Source: Asparagopsis taxiformis (taxonomy: Eukaryota; Rhodophyta; Florideophyceae; Bonnemaisoniales; Bonnemaisoniaceae). From it: a stretch of DNA of 64,000 nucleotides. The translations under genes and the position numbers were made by a program. The stretch covers positions 1 to 64,000 of the forward strand of contig JALQPE010000775.1 in assembly GCA_030407315.1 (NCBI GenBank). Reading direction: 5' to 3'. Position 1 is the stretch's first letter; the number at the start of each line of letters is the position of its first letter. Positions 12,581-23,627 of the stretch are shown one piece after another. A model generated the notes under the pieces. That model searched no databases and was not told the origin of the DNA. It saw nothing but the letters and a program-made list of their open reading frames with translations.

Positions 12581-13457
12581 ATGTCTCAACCAAATAACCC
12601 GGCCGTACCCCCCGTCGTGACCACACCCGCACCCGTTCCAGTTGCCGCGCCGGCAGCCGCTCCAGTTGCCGCGCCGGCAGCCGTTCCAGTTGCCGCACCA
12701 GCGGCTGTTCCGCCGCCGGTGCAGCAACCAGTGTACGCCGCGCCCCCGGCACCGCCAGTATACGCCACGCCCCACACCGCCAGTATACGCCACACCGCCG
12801 CCACAACAGCAGGTATACGCCGCGCCGCCGCCGGCAGAGCAACCGCCACAAACATCGCCACCGTCGCCTGTCGCCAAGGAGGCCACAAGCTCCGAGGGCG
12901 CTGTATCCTACTGGACGCCGCTAGAGATCACACGCTACGTGCTCTACTTTTTCGATCTGCTCTGGGGCGTGATGATGTGGAGTATCACGGCGGATGACGT
13001 TTATGTTTCTGAGGAGACTCTCGGTGACATTGAAATTTCGATACCAGATATGGAAGGGCTGGATACCAGAACTTTATGTCTACTAGACAAAGTTGAAAAT
13101 AGGGAGAATATCAATGATTTCCTGGAAGGCAAAGTGTTTGAAAGTGGACCGTGTGTGGCGATTATAGCCCTTGGAGTCATTATGTTTGTCGTGTTATTAG
13201 TGATCATCACTTTGCACTCTCTCAAGCATTTCAAAAGGAGAGCATTATTACCCAATTTTATTGAAGCGATTTTGTTCGCTGTCATGTCACTCTTATGGTT
13301 CATTCTATTCATTGTCGCTCTCGCACGTACGAATGGTGTAATTCGAGAGCTAACGAGAATTTCTGCTGTGATTGCTACGGGATTCCTTGCCGGGGTTTCC
13401 CACGCTGGTTCTGCAGTTGTAGCGTTTGCAGAACATCGACATGAACAGAGTGCGTAA
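12581..13457 (+). CDS. Pro/Ala-rich four-pass membrane protein (MARVEL-like topology), frame change
   Basis: The N-terminus starts at ATG 12581 in frame 2 and is a PVAAPAA repeat followed by PVYA(A/T)P repeats. From about 12770 the coding frame is frame 3: PPVYATPPPQQQ, then a Ser/Pro linker and four hydrophobic segments at about 12933-12998 (VLYFFDLLWGVMMW), 13150-13220 (CVAIIALGVIMFVVLLVI), 13262-13325 and 13350-13410. The frame change falls in a CCCC run inside the repeat, so one extra C explains it, either as a real mutation or as a sequence error. The paralogue at 54475-55193 shares the membrane core (LYF(F/M)D(L/F)LWGV, SLKHF, VMSLLWFIL). The topology resembles MARVEL or tetraspan vesicle proteins, but family membership is not proven. 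Confidence 0.7.
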
Positions 13458-14715
13458 TTGGTGATTTGATGCTCATTTTCTCCATTGCTCTTATCGTAAT
13501 TTTCAAGGCGGGATGATTCATTAAGTTTATTTCAGTACCACGCATCAATTCTAGGTTGTGATTAGAACAATTCTGTAGAGTAGATTCAGATGGAGCTAGT
13601 TTTTCGGAAAGGCATACACGAACATGTTGGCTCCGAATTTGAGATTTTCTATATCCCACAGATAATGGACTCTATTGGTCCATCAAAATACATCTCCATA
13701 CCCTACTTCCACTGTGGAAGATATTTTCCCACCGGCAACAAAACGTTCTCGAGAAATCCGCTTCATGTGGTTGACCAATGAAGATTAGCACACTTCTTGC
13801 AGTCAGTCACATGTCCCTGTGCCCTGGCTTATTTCCGGATGCATCCAGATCGCATATCCATCTCAGATGAGAGAGAGAGATATGCCTTGCTGTTGCTGCG
13901 CTCCTACAACGTACACGTTTTCATATTTCCACTTCACGTGCTAGCGTTCTGGACAACGATGCATCCAAAAAGGTGTTCAGCAGTGCATAGTCTGGACCTA
14001 AACTAACAGACGTACCCCAGTTCAATGTTGCTCTGTACTCTGATTCTGTCAGGATGCTAACAAAAGACAGCTGTCCGACGCACTGTCACGACTAGGGATG
14101 CTCATAGTCCCGAACTGGTCCTGAAATTGCTTAGCAGTAATGAAACGGACCGCTAGCAGTTACGATGTGTCAACTTGAAATCATTATCGTTGGCTGCACC
14201 GTGCCGACAGACTGGACGGAATAGGGTCATTTGCTCAGACCGATTGGGACCGCATAGAATATGATAGGCTGAGACCGACTCTGACGTGGTGCGGGTAGTC
14301 CATTAACCGAACTGCTGGACTGCACAGTTAACCAGTTCAAACTGGATGATTTTCTACGGTCTATGGAAAATCTACATCGTGTAATCGATTTAGATTATGA
14401 TAAATTCTTCCCCTGAACGCAGGTCCTGTATTCGTATCTCTTCCCCCGCATGCCTTAGCTCCCTTCCCCCGGTCATACTCGCTACTCATTGGCGTAGAAC
14501 ATAAACACCGATATTATCAATACTCAAGCGGGCCTTCTGTTCAAGACCGAAATGGAGGGGTGGGAACAGCCGCGTGAAAACTTTTAGTAGCCTAGGACGC
14601 TCAGTAACCGCCAGACGAATGAAGCTCTCGTCATTTTCAAAACGTTTCTATGGCGTGACGTACAGTGACGCACAGGTTCCCACCCATGTGCGAAATATGG
14701 CGACTGGTAGGTCCT
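13458..14715. other. Intergenic, nothing recognised
   Basis: No ORF with a domain or paralogue. Sequence directly left of 14716 is the 5' flank of the solo LTR. Confidence 0.4.
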
Positions 14716-15953
14716 TGTGGTGCAATACCACGTGGCGGTACGCCTGAGCGACGTGTAACGTCGCAAAGTTCGTAATTTATTGTCAAATTTTATTTTTCAT
14801 AAGTGGTCTAATTTTTCGCACCACAGTGAATCACTGGACACAACACACGTGTAACCAGTGGTACACTTTTATGTACACTGACACTAACTGTTGTACAACA
14901 CACTCACACTGCGTGGACCGCGCTGGCCATGCAACCCACTTAGGGTTTTTCCGACCGCCCTACTGTACCAGTATTTAGCCTATCCCCTGACAACCGTAGA
15001 AGTTCACTTAGGGCTAGCCACCGTGCTTTAACATAGTATTTATTTTACGGCGGATCGCCCAGTTCTTCGATTGCAAAGCACCGGAAGTTCGGTTGTCATT
15101 TTGCTCCCAAGGTGCGTTTCGCCGTCTGAGTCAGCCTGCTTCTCCCTTGGCTATAGTACTTGGCACCCTTCCGGTACCCGTTCGTCGCTGATCCAGCGTT
15201 TGCCCTTGGCACCCCACCCGCTGTATCAGCATTATCCCTTACCACGCGCAGCCTGTGGCGCGCGTGCCCCTCTATCAGGAGTCTTCAGCCTCTTGGTGTA
15301 CCACCGGACCTGATCGTGTCGCTTCGATCCCATCCTGCGGATCGCAGTAACTGTTTTCCTACTCAGCCTGTGGCTATAGTGCGTGACACACGTACGGCCC
15401 TACTCTTACCGCTGTACCAGCGCCTCTGGCATCGCCGTCTCGCTGTATCAGCTTCTCCTCTGCCCTTCCAGGGTCTCTTACCTGCACGTGCCTCTCGTGG
15501 TTCACGTGCCCATTCACCCCTTTTCCACCTATCAGGTACCCTCATCTGCTTGGTAGACCACCATTAAAGCTGTATCAGCTCCCCTTCATTTCCTTCTCGA
15601 CCGTTGGTCATTCCCCTCACACACTAAGTGTCCGTTGACACCCGGTGTATCACCGTCACACAGTACCACTTCAGTGCACCACTGATCTAGTGTTTGCGCT
15701 ATCCCTTCTACCCCTTTAGGGTTGGCCTGACAAGCCAATCTCTCACCTGCAAAGCAGTATCACTTGAACCAAGATTCTCGACGTACCGTCTGTGTGGCCT
15801 TACAACCCACAGTCAAGCAGGCGATCCGCCTTAGCTCTACCACCTCTACCCTGAGCCTGACTACCGAGACAGGAGGGCTCGAACACCTTGCGGTGCTTAA
15901 CCGAATCGGCCCACTACCCTAAGTCGAATCGACAGCTCGGGAATTGCACTACA
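14716..15953 (+). mobile_element. Solo LTR, 1238 bases, with target duplication
   Basis: It begins TGTGGTGCAATA and ends ATTGCACTACA, an inverted pair typical of LTR ends. The 5 bases before (GTCCT, 14711-14715) are repeated directly after (15954-15958), so this is a bona fide solo LTR left by LTR-LTR recombination. It matches the LTR at 60947-62184 over its full length with only scattered differences, and more distantly the LTR at 51589-52585. No internal coding sequence is present. Confidence 0.92.
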
Positions 15954-16543
15954 GTCCTGGAAACAAAACATGAGAATGCGGATGATTCCTAAGGTCCAGC
16001 TATGTCGACAGACCAGATGAGGGTAATTTATTGTCGTTAAAAGTGTAAAGGGCCCACTTTGGGCTAGGCCATCCAGTTCCAGAGTTACCGCGATCTTTCA
16101 ACAACGATCTTCTGCCTCGGCAGTCACTGGCGGCCACACAATACTCTTGCGCCCGCATTAGATATACTTGCGTGAACGAAAAAGGATTGGAGTAGTGAGA
16201 TAATGAATTGGAAGCGCACCCCGTTCCCAGCTATGGGGAAAATTTGAACGAAGACAAGACAGAAGGGAGAGTTCTCCAGAGAAGATAACAGTTCACAAAC
16301 GAAAGTCCGTAACATATCTTAGGGCTTATAGATTGAATGAAGAGTAGTTAGGAATGTTAATACTGTGTTAGAATTATTGTCTTGGAGGAAATATAAGCAG
16401 TTCATTACTTAGTAAGGATGAGGTTTACTCCAACAATTCAAATGCGAAGAAGGATCCAAAAAGGTGGCAGAAACCAGAACGAAAGTAAGTTCTGAACACT
16501 TCAAAATTAATTTGACAACTTGGACATATTGCAACTGTGAGTT
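15954..16543. other. Short AT-richer stretch, no gene
   Basis: Nothing recognised between the LTR and the end of the broken gene. Confidence 0.4.
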
Positions 16544-17706
16544 TTAAGGAAGGCCTCCTACAAAGTCGACAGATTTGTTGATAATATCTTGGATAGAGGA
16601 TCCCCCATTATTTTGCAATGTTCCGTTCTGTACATTTCGATTATGGTTGTTGGTTATTTCTCGGATATGATAGTTCTGGTGGTCTAAAGGAACTGAAGAA
16701 GCTGTACTACTGATTAAGTTTGTCGACAAGGGAAGATTTTGTTGTGATAAAACCATCGACGGGGCACTGGTCAGGATTTGAAGGCCAGGAATTTGTTCAT
16801 GTGGTGATTTCTTCAGAACAGGGGTGTTGTGTTGCATTATTGGCGGAGGGGAGTAATGAACAGAGCTGAAAGTTTCAGTCTGGCTCTGAAAAGGTTGAAT
16901 AGTATTTGGATACTGTGTGTTGGTGGGTGTGTTTTGGATAGTATGGTTTTGTGAGCTCTGAATGTCGGGGACAGCACTGGAATGCCCAGAAAGAAGTTGA
17001 ATGCGATGCTGACTCTGGTTTGGGAAGTGGAGGTGATGTTACTGGACTCTGTCGTCACCAAAAATCTGTGAAAGAGGTGGTTTGAATGCTGAAGACATTG
17101 CTGCGGTTTGTGAAGAGCTCCTCTGTGGGAGGATCTGGATATTTGCTGATAGTTGTTTTTGTTCGGCCGGAGAAACAATTGGTGAAGCTTGCCTCATGTA
17201 TCGTCTCTTATCCCCTCGTGTAGCGCGACGGCGCACTCTCTTAGGCTCTAGCGATGAACGTGCTCTTTGATTTGACCCCCGATTTCCCCTACGTCCTATA
17301 TTAGGGTTCTGAACACTTTGTCCAGCAGTATATTCACGTAGTGGGCCGGGAGCGGTACTTTGTGTGCAATTTTCTGAAGTTCTAATCTCTCCAAAACTGG
17401 GAGGAACGAATAGTGGGTTTTGGGATGTAGGAGCAGTTCCAGGCAGTACGTTTGTGACATTTGATCCTTGTAAGTCCTCAAGATGTGAAGAAAAGCCCCT
17501 GTATATTTTGAACCGCGTGAATATGAGAAACGAGCCATTTGGTCTACGAGTGCTCTGACATCACACCAGTATAAAGCTTCAAAGAACTCTCTTCGCTTTC
17601 CATCTGTCTCTGGACTCTCATGATTCTGGAACACTTCACAAAAAGAACTCTCTGCCGTAGCAGTTTCCGGTGCCACTGTACTATATCTTGTCAACGCTAG
17701 GACCGA
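16544..17706 (-). pseudogene. 3' half of a gene split by the 33.8 kb composite insertion
   Basis: The minus strand reads open from the insertion boundary (codon TCG at 17704-17706) through VLALTRYSTVAPETATAE and a helical segment (YWCDVRALVDQMARFSYSRG, ELLLHPKTHYSFLPVLERLE) to about 17300. A frame change near 17320 leads to a strongly basic block (RRGNRG, PKRVRRRATRGDKRRY). The same frame then continues, interrupted only by one TAA at 17039-17041, into a Gln/Asn/Ser/Pro-rich tail ending at 16544. The frame change may be an unrecognised small intron, but with the stop it suggests decay. The putative 5' half is at 51539-53148. I do not recognise the family; the basic block suggests nucleic-acid binding or nuclear localisation, as inference only. 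Confidence 0.55.
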
Positions 17707-18015
17707 CGTCTGTGTTTTTGGAAGTGGACGCGGACGTCCAGTCTCTCTAGTACGGGTCCTAGTCGACCCCGAGATTTACTAGAACAAATGAACGTCTGCG
17801 TCCAAAAAAAAATAAAAATTTTTTGGATGCGGACGTCCACTTTCTCTAGTACGTTTGGCGGAATACTAGGACCCGACATCCACTTTCTCTAGTACATATG
17901 GCGGAATACTAGGGCCCGACATCCACTTTCTCTAGTACGTTCGGCGGAATACTAGGACCCGACATCCACTTTCTCTAGTACATACAGCGGGATCCTAGGA
18001 CCCGACATCCAGTAT
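17707..18015. repeat. Terminal and subterminal repeats of Plavaka-like copy 1
   Basis: Contains GGACGCGGACGTCC (17733 region) and four units of about 43 bases at 17841, 17884, 17927 and 17970, each with TTTCTCTAGTAC and GGCGGAATACTAGG or a variant. Copy 2 has the same motifs in fewer units (51285-51420). Regularly spaced subterminal motifs are the usual transposase-binding arrangement in CACTA-like elements; binding itself is inferred. Confidence 0.75.
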
Positions 18016-18132
18016 ACAATATATCAGCGAAAACCGGGAGGGAAGAAATTACAGCGGATGGTAAATTCAGGGCCCATATCGGACCGTATTTTATTCTGTC
18101 ATTTACGAAACTGCTGGTATACAATACGTCTC

Positions 18133-18297
18133 TCTAGAATAGAAAATACATATCTGGTCAGAATAGGAAATAAATACCCGGTTAGAATAGGAAATACGTA
18201 TCCAGCCAGAATACGGAATATGTATCCAGCCAGAATACGAAATACGTATCCAGCCAGAATACGAAATACGTATCCAGCCAGAATACAAAATACCTGT
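18133..18297. repeat. 24-base tandem repeat in transposon leader
   Basis: About seven units built on GAATACGAAATACGTATCCA; copy 2 (51012-51160) has about five. The difference in copy number is the largest change between two otherwise near-identical copies. Confidence 0.8.
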
Positions 18298-19744
18298 CAG
18301 CATATCGTCGATCACCTATCTCCCTCACTATCGCGTTCTCCCTACCATCCGAACGCCATGCACCACCATTCGCACATACTTCAAGATCCCTCACGACCTA
18401 GATTACAAAAAATCCGCTCCTTCCCAATACCATCCCCGCTTTCCTCGACACCACCCCAGCCCATTAAATCATCAAGACATCAAACACGAACATGGTCAGC
18501 AAAATCTTACACCACTTGAAACCCACTCTCACTTCTATCGTATGCCCGAAAATGTACACATACCAGAAACACCTCACAGCTTCATTCCTCATCTTCCTAT
18601 ATCCCTTCTTCACTCTCCTGGAGTCCTGCCGTTCCTGCTTCACCACTCCTGCATCACATACAAAACATCAACCCCAACAGTCAGATTCAAAAGCAACGCT
18701 TACCACGACAGATATCCTAGAAACTCCCTTACTCACCTCTCATCCATCCTATACACAATACAAACCATGATCCAAAAACCTTGCAATGAATAATCAAAGT
18801 CAGCAGTCCATATCTTCGCAAAACAAGTCTTGGTGCTCTGTGAAACTTACCCTCTGTCATCACCATTCCTGCATCATCTACACAACATCGGAATCAACCA
18901 CAACAGTCAGACCCAAAACCAACCTTCCCTCGCTGCTTACTTTCAAAACTCGCACACTTACCTTCGCTCCACACAATACACACCATGACTCAATAGGCTT
19001 CCAATGAAAAATATCGCATCAACGGAAATAGTCAGACTCAAAACCCACGCTTCCCTCAATGCATACCCTCGAGGGTAGAGGATGGAACGAAGGTACGTGC
19101 GCGAATCTTGATCAACATTCGCGCACGTGCAAAGCAAAGGCGGTCAAAGAATCTCAGTCGGTGATGAGGGCGGAGTGGAGCCTGCGGCGTCGACCGGACA
19201 GCTTTCAGCGTCCGCTTAAGTCTTGCTCTTAAGTCTTGCTGTGCATACTCGAAATCATCGCCGGCAGTGAGATTGAGTATGGCCCAAGCCATGGTCTCTG
19301 AATCCCCGAACAATGAGATCCGGATCGAGAACAACGAATATAAACATATAATCATATATATGAGAATCCATTTGCTTTCCTTACATGATCCGTGGCATAT
19401 CCGCTGTAAAGCACATTCAGATTCCACGAAGTTCGGAAATAAACAAGTTTATTATTACAAATGAATTAATTGAAATTTCATCTCCCAGGGCGGTCGTTCG
19501 TCCTTCCATGCACACGTTGCCAGCACGCAATGTGATGTAACAGTTGGAAATGATTGAACTCTCGGTTAAATTCCACCGTTGGGATGTCAGCTGGAGTGAG
19601 CACAAAACTACTACCCACAAAACTACGAACGAACACGTTACATTCCAAGTCTCGAAAGCACCACAAAACTAAAATTGGTCGCATCTGGACGGCACAGTCT
19701 CCCCTGTTCAGCTCGCAATCCTCCCTTTTGCGTCAAAACTCGAC

Positions 19745-22624
19745 ATGGAATGCAAGTATGAAGGGTGCTTCTACTACTGCGTAGATGCTTATGCGCTCGC
19801 GCTTCATGAGCGAACGTGTCGCTACCGTTTAAACCCCTCTCCCCAACATTTCAACAACGCTCGTGTCCCTGCTGTCACCCATGAGCCTGCTCGAAACGGC
19901 GACCATGATTCCCCGCAACCCAGCTCCCCAGTCCCAGAATCTGGTCGTGCTTCCTCCAGCGACTCACCCTGTGACGCTCCACTGCCACCAACCTCAACCC
20001 CCTCCCGCGCAGACCTCCTCGTGCAATCCCTCGCCGCCAGTCTCACAACCCTCGAGTACAAGGCCGGCGCTGGCCGCGTGAGCGAAGTCATCACCATCCT
20101 ACAAGACCCCTCATTCTCCCTAGAAAGTTCAACAGCGCCGTTCGCACCGTAGAAGAATGTCGCCACGTTACCGCTTCCATGGTCGAAACACATTTCCGCA
20201 CCGAAGGTTACAAGAGCCACATCATTCCAGACAAAACTGGTAAGTACTCGGCACAGCTGTACCTCCGCGACCCAGTCGACATGCTCCGCAGGCAGTTAGC
20301 ACTGGCTAACGACCAAAATACTCTCTTCCACCCCTCCCCACAGACCGCCCCAGACGGCACCGCAATATTTTCTCATCCCCTACACACAGAATTCGCGAAA
20401 ACGCTGCACCAGGTTACTAGACAGCGCGTGCAGCTCTCGGAAGATCCACAGGTCGTATGGGCAGAGGAAACTGATCCCACACCTTCCTCCTTTGCCGGCC
20501 TCCTCCAAGTGTACTCCGACAAGAGCAGCACAAGCCTCAAGAGCTCCGCAATCGTCGCATACCCCATACACGTCACACTGCTCAACTTCTCCGCCCCCCT
20601 CCGTCGCCACTGCATCCGTACCGGCCTCACCATCGTCGGGTATCTTCCGTACATTGTTAACCCTTCGTCCAACGCCTTGTTCGGTGATGAAATGCCGACA
20701 ACCTCTAGTTCTGCTAGTCGCGCTCGCAAAATTGATATTCTTCATAAAGCACTCGAAAAAGTGTTTTCGTCCCTATCCACCGCGTTCTCTTCCGGGTTCC
20801 CCTGCACAGACTCCACTGCAACTGCCCGCCAATGCTTTCCCATCCTAGCCAATTATTGCTGCGACTTTCCAGAGGCCAAAGAGTCGTCATGCACTCGCAA
20901 CAGCACTACCACCACACATCCCTGCCACCGCTGCTACATCCCCGCCACTCAACTTGAATCCAGCGCGCCACACCAGCCCCGCTCCCTCGATGATACACGC
21001 TCTGCACGCCAAGAGAGCGCTCAGGAGCATACAACTGCTCCGCTCGAAGCTCTCTCCCTCCTCGAACAACACTCTGTCCTCGAATCGACCGCTCTTTTAC
21101 CCACCAACAGTCCCCTAGACCCCTACAACATTTTCTCCTTCCAGCCTCTGCACAATCTCCACCTCGGCATCTCAAAGCTCATCAAACAGTGCATTGTCCA
21201 CCGCCTCAGCTCCCCAGACCTCACCACTACCACTGCCTCCCATTCCGGGACACCTCGCACCTTCAAGAAGGTGAAAAAATCCATCCTCGCCGGCTCAAAC
21301 AGCATTCTGTCCGCTATCGAACGCGACTACTACATCACCGGTCTTCATGTCGACTTCTCCAAGGGTGAGAAGGGCACCAATTTGAACGGCCTCTTCACGG
21401 AGGACGGCATACGCGGCATGCTCGCAGCCAAAGACTATCACCATGTCGACATGGTGTTCCCTTTCATCGCAGCATTCATTGACACATGCTGTGACGAAGT
21501 AGATACGGCCCCCCTCACTTCCATCTGCACGCAATACTCTGACCTCGTCGCATGGGTCATGAAACGCGGTCGCATCAAGCACTGGACTGCCGCCGAACTA
21601 GAAAGCCTCCAGAACTCCATTTCCTATTTCAAACAATCAATGCTCTCCACCCTCGGCCCATTCCACACCACAGGTCTCAAAACTTTCAAGTTCCATCTTC
21701 TAGACCATCTTCCCGGTGACTTGCAGAGATATGGCGCCCTGGAACACATTGATGCAGGCCCCTACGAACACTCGCATATTCTGTTCAAACAGAGTTATAG
21801 GAAAACCTCTCGAAGGCGCTCCACAGCCATGGAAGAGACTATTCGCCACATGGAATTCTCCTTGGCCACTCCAACTGGTCACACCCTATCCAACACATTG
21901 GGAAACGCACGCATGATATCGCCCACAGACGGTGCAGTACTCGTTCGCGACGGATTCACCGTTGCACTGCACGACTTTGCCTCCCTGCTGCCCGATGCAA
22001 CCCTCCTCGTTGCAGATATCGACGGACAGCCCGATCCTGCCACTCTTTTGCCTCTGCACAACTCCTCGTTCCCGTCTGGCACCATAACGCTATTCCAGCA
22101 ACTCGGTGACACAGCTGCACAAGCGTTCCTCACCCTCGCTAGACTGCGCGCCACGGCAGAAGGCCCTCCAATACATGACATGGACATTTCCGTCACCGTG
22201 GTAAAGACCGCCTACGTCATGGGAGGGTACGTCCCAGATGCCGACGACTTTGACCCGCACAGTGGCATGCTTCGCCCCACAAACGTGTCGAGGCACAAGC
22301 AGCAGCGCGTCTTTGCAACTTCATCATTCGGCCCCGCAAAGAGACCGCAGTACTCCTTTGTCGATATCTCCAGAACTGCCGATGACTACAGAACCATATG
22401 GGTAGAGCGCGTCCTGGCACTGGTACGCCTGCAGTCTCCAAACCTGTTTCAACCTGTAGAACTCGCTTTCGTTCAGTATATGACCTGCTTTGCCCCAAAA
22501 ACCGCTGTGGAAAAATCACTTGGGTGCATTTGTTTAAAGTGGTCCACATGGGACCCGGACAACGGATCCGTTGACAGCAATGAAACTGCATCCCACAGTG
22601 CAGGTGGTCCTTGGTTTGACCTCA
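19745..22624 (+). pseudogene. Plavaka-like transposase, copy 1, frameshifted and truncated
   Basis: Same protein as the intact gene at 46567-49608. It starts with the N-terminal zinc-finger-like MECKYEGCFYYC...HERTC. At about 20130 one A is missing from an A-run (CTAGAAAGTTC against CTAGAAAAGTTC in copy 2), which ends this frame at 20152. The rest is open from 20179 in another frame and matches copy 2 to FDLI at 22624. Beyond that, the reading frame continues into the LTR to a chance stop at 22701. The copy cannot encode the full transposase. Confidence 0.88.
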
Positions 22625-23627
22625 TTGTAGGACCAGCCGGTATGGCGGTCACTAAGAGAGTTCTAGAATCGCTTGCCTTGTCAGGGCGTGTTGAACCGTA
22701 ACGCGCTCGTGAACTTGCGTTTCGCACGTCGCTCGGTCGCGGTGGCGATCGGGTGGTACAACGGCGGAACGCGCAGGGGTCGATCGCAACACGGGATTCG
22801 CGGGCCGGCGCAAGCCGTGATCTCAGGGTGAGATCACCGAGTAAACTCGAGCTCAACACGATCCACGCAGGGGTCGTAAATCCCTGGCCTAGCGGTATGC
22901 GACGCAACGCGCGGTCTCGCGGTGCGACGCAATTCGACGGTCGGTAAACGCGGCGCGCGCACACGTACGTCGGCGATCGTGAGCAATCCGCACGCAACGT
23001 CGCAACGCAATCGGTCCTCGCGACGCGCTCAACGCTTAACTCGTAGCTGCGAAAGTGCTGACTGTTTATTGGTAGGGTGCGAAGTAATGCGACCACTAAT
23101 AGCTAACATACTTGGGACAGGCTTTCCTTGTGTGGCCGGCCGGCGGCGGCCGCACGCTCGCACGTAAAAAGGGAAATATTTTGGGAAAAAGACTTTCGTC
23201 ATAAAAAACCCAAAAAGGGAAAATAAAGGGAAATTCGCGGAAATCGCTACACGTGGCGCGGCTCGCGGTTTCGTGGCAACGTTCGCGCGCACGCGCTCGC
23301 ATCGACGCTCCGTGACACGTAATCAAGTCGCCACGCGTACGCTCGCTTACTAACTAACTCAAACGGATGCTTGCGGACTTACGTAAACGCGCGCGCTCGC
23401 ATCGATTCCATCGACCAACTTAAATTGCACCACACTCCCCCCGACTAACTTCACAGCGCGTCCTCGCGCGCAACGTTCCTTGCATACCTTCAAGCGTTCT
23501 CTCCTGTTCTTTTGTTCTTCTCTTCTCTTCCAACCTTCTTCTCTCTTTCCTTCTTCTCTCGTCGATTCTCCTCTTCCATTCCCGGGTGCGTTCGCTTCGC
23601 TATCGACGCACACATTCGCGCTACAGG

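Larger units (their letters stand above)
17707..22624 (+). mobile_element. Plavaka-like DNA transposon, copy 1, 3'-interrupted
   Basis: Terminal repeat, about 2 kb of non-coding leader, then the transposase frame from 19745. It is nearly identical to the reverse complement of 46.7-51.5 kb. The similarity stops at 22624, inside the transposase, where the retroelement starts (TGTAGGACC). The missing C-terminus and distal end are not found elsewhere in the window. Confidence 0.8.
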
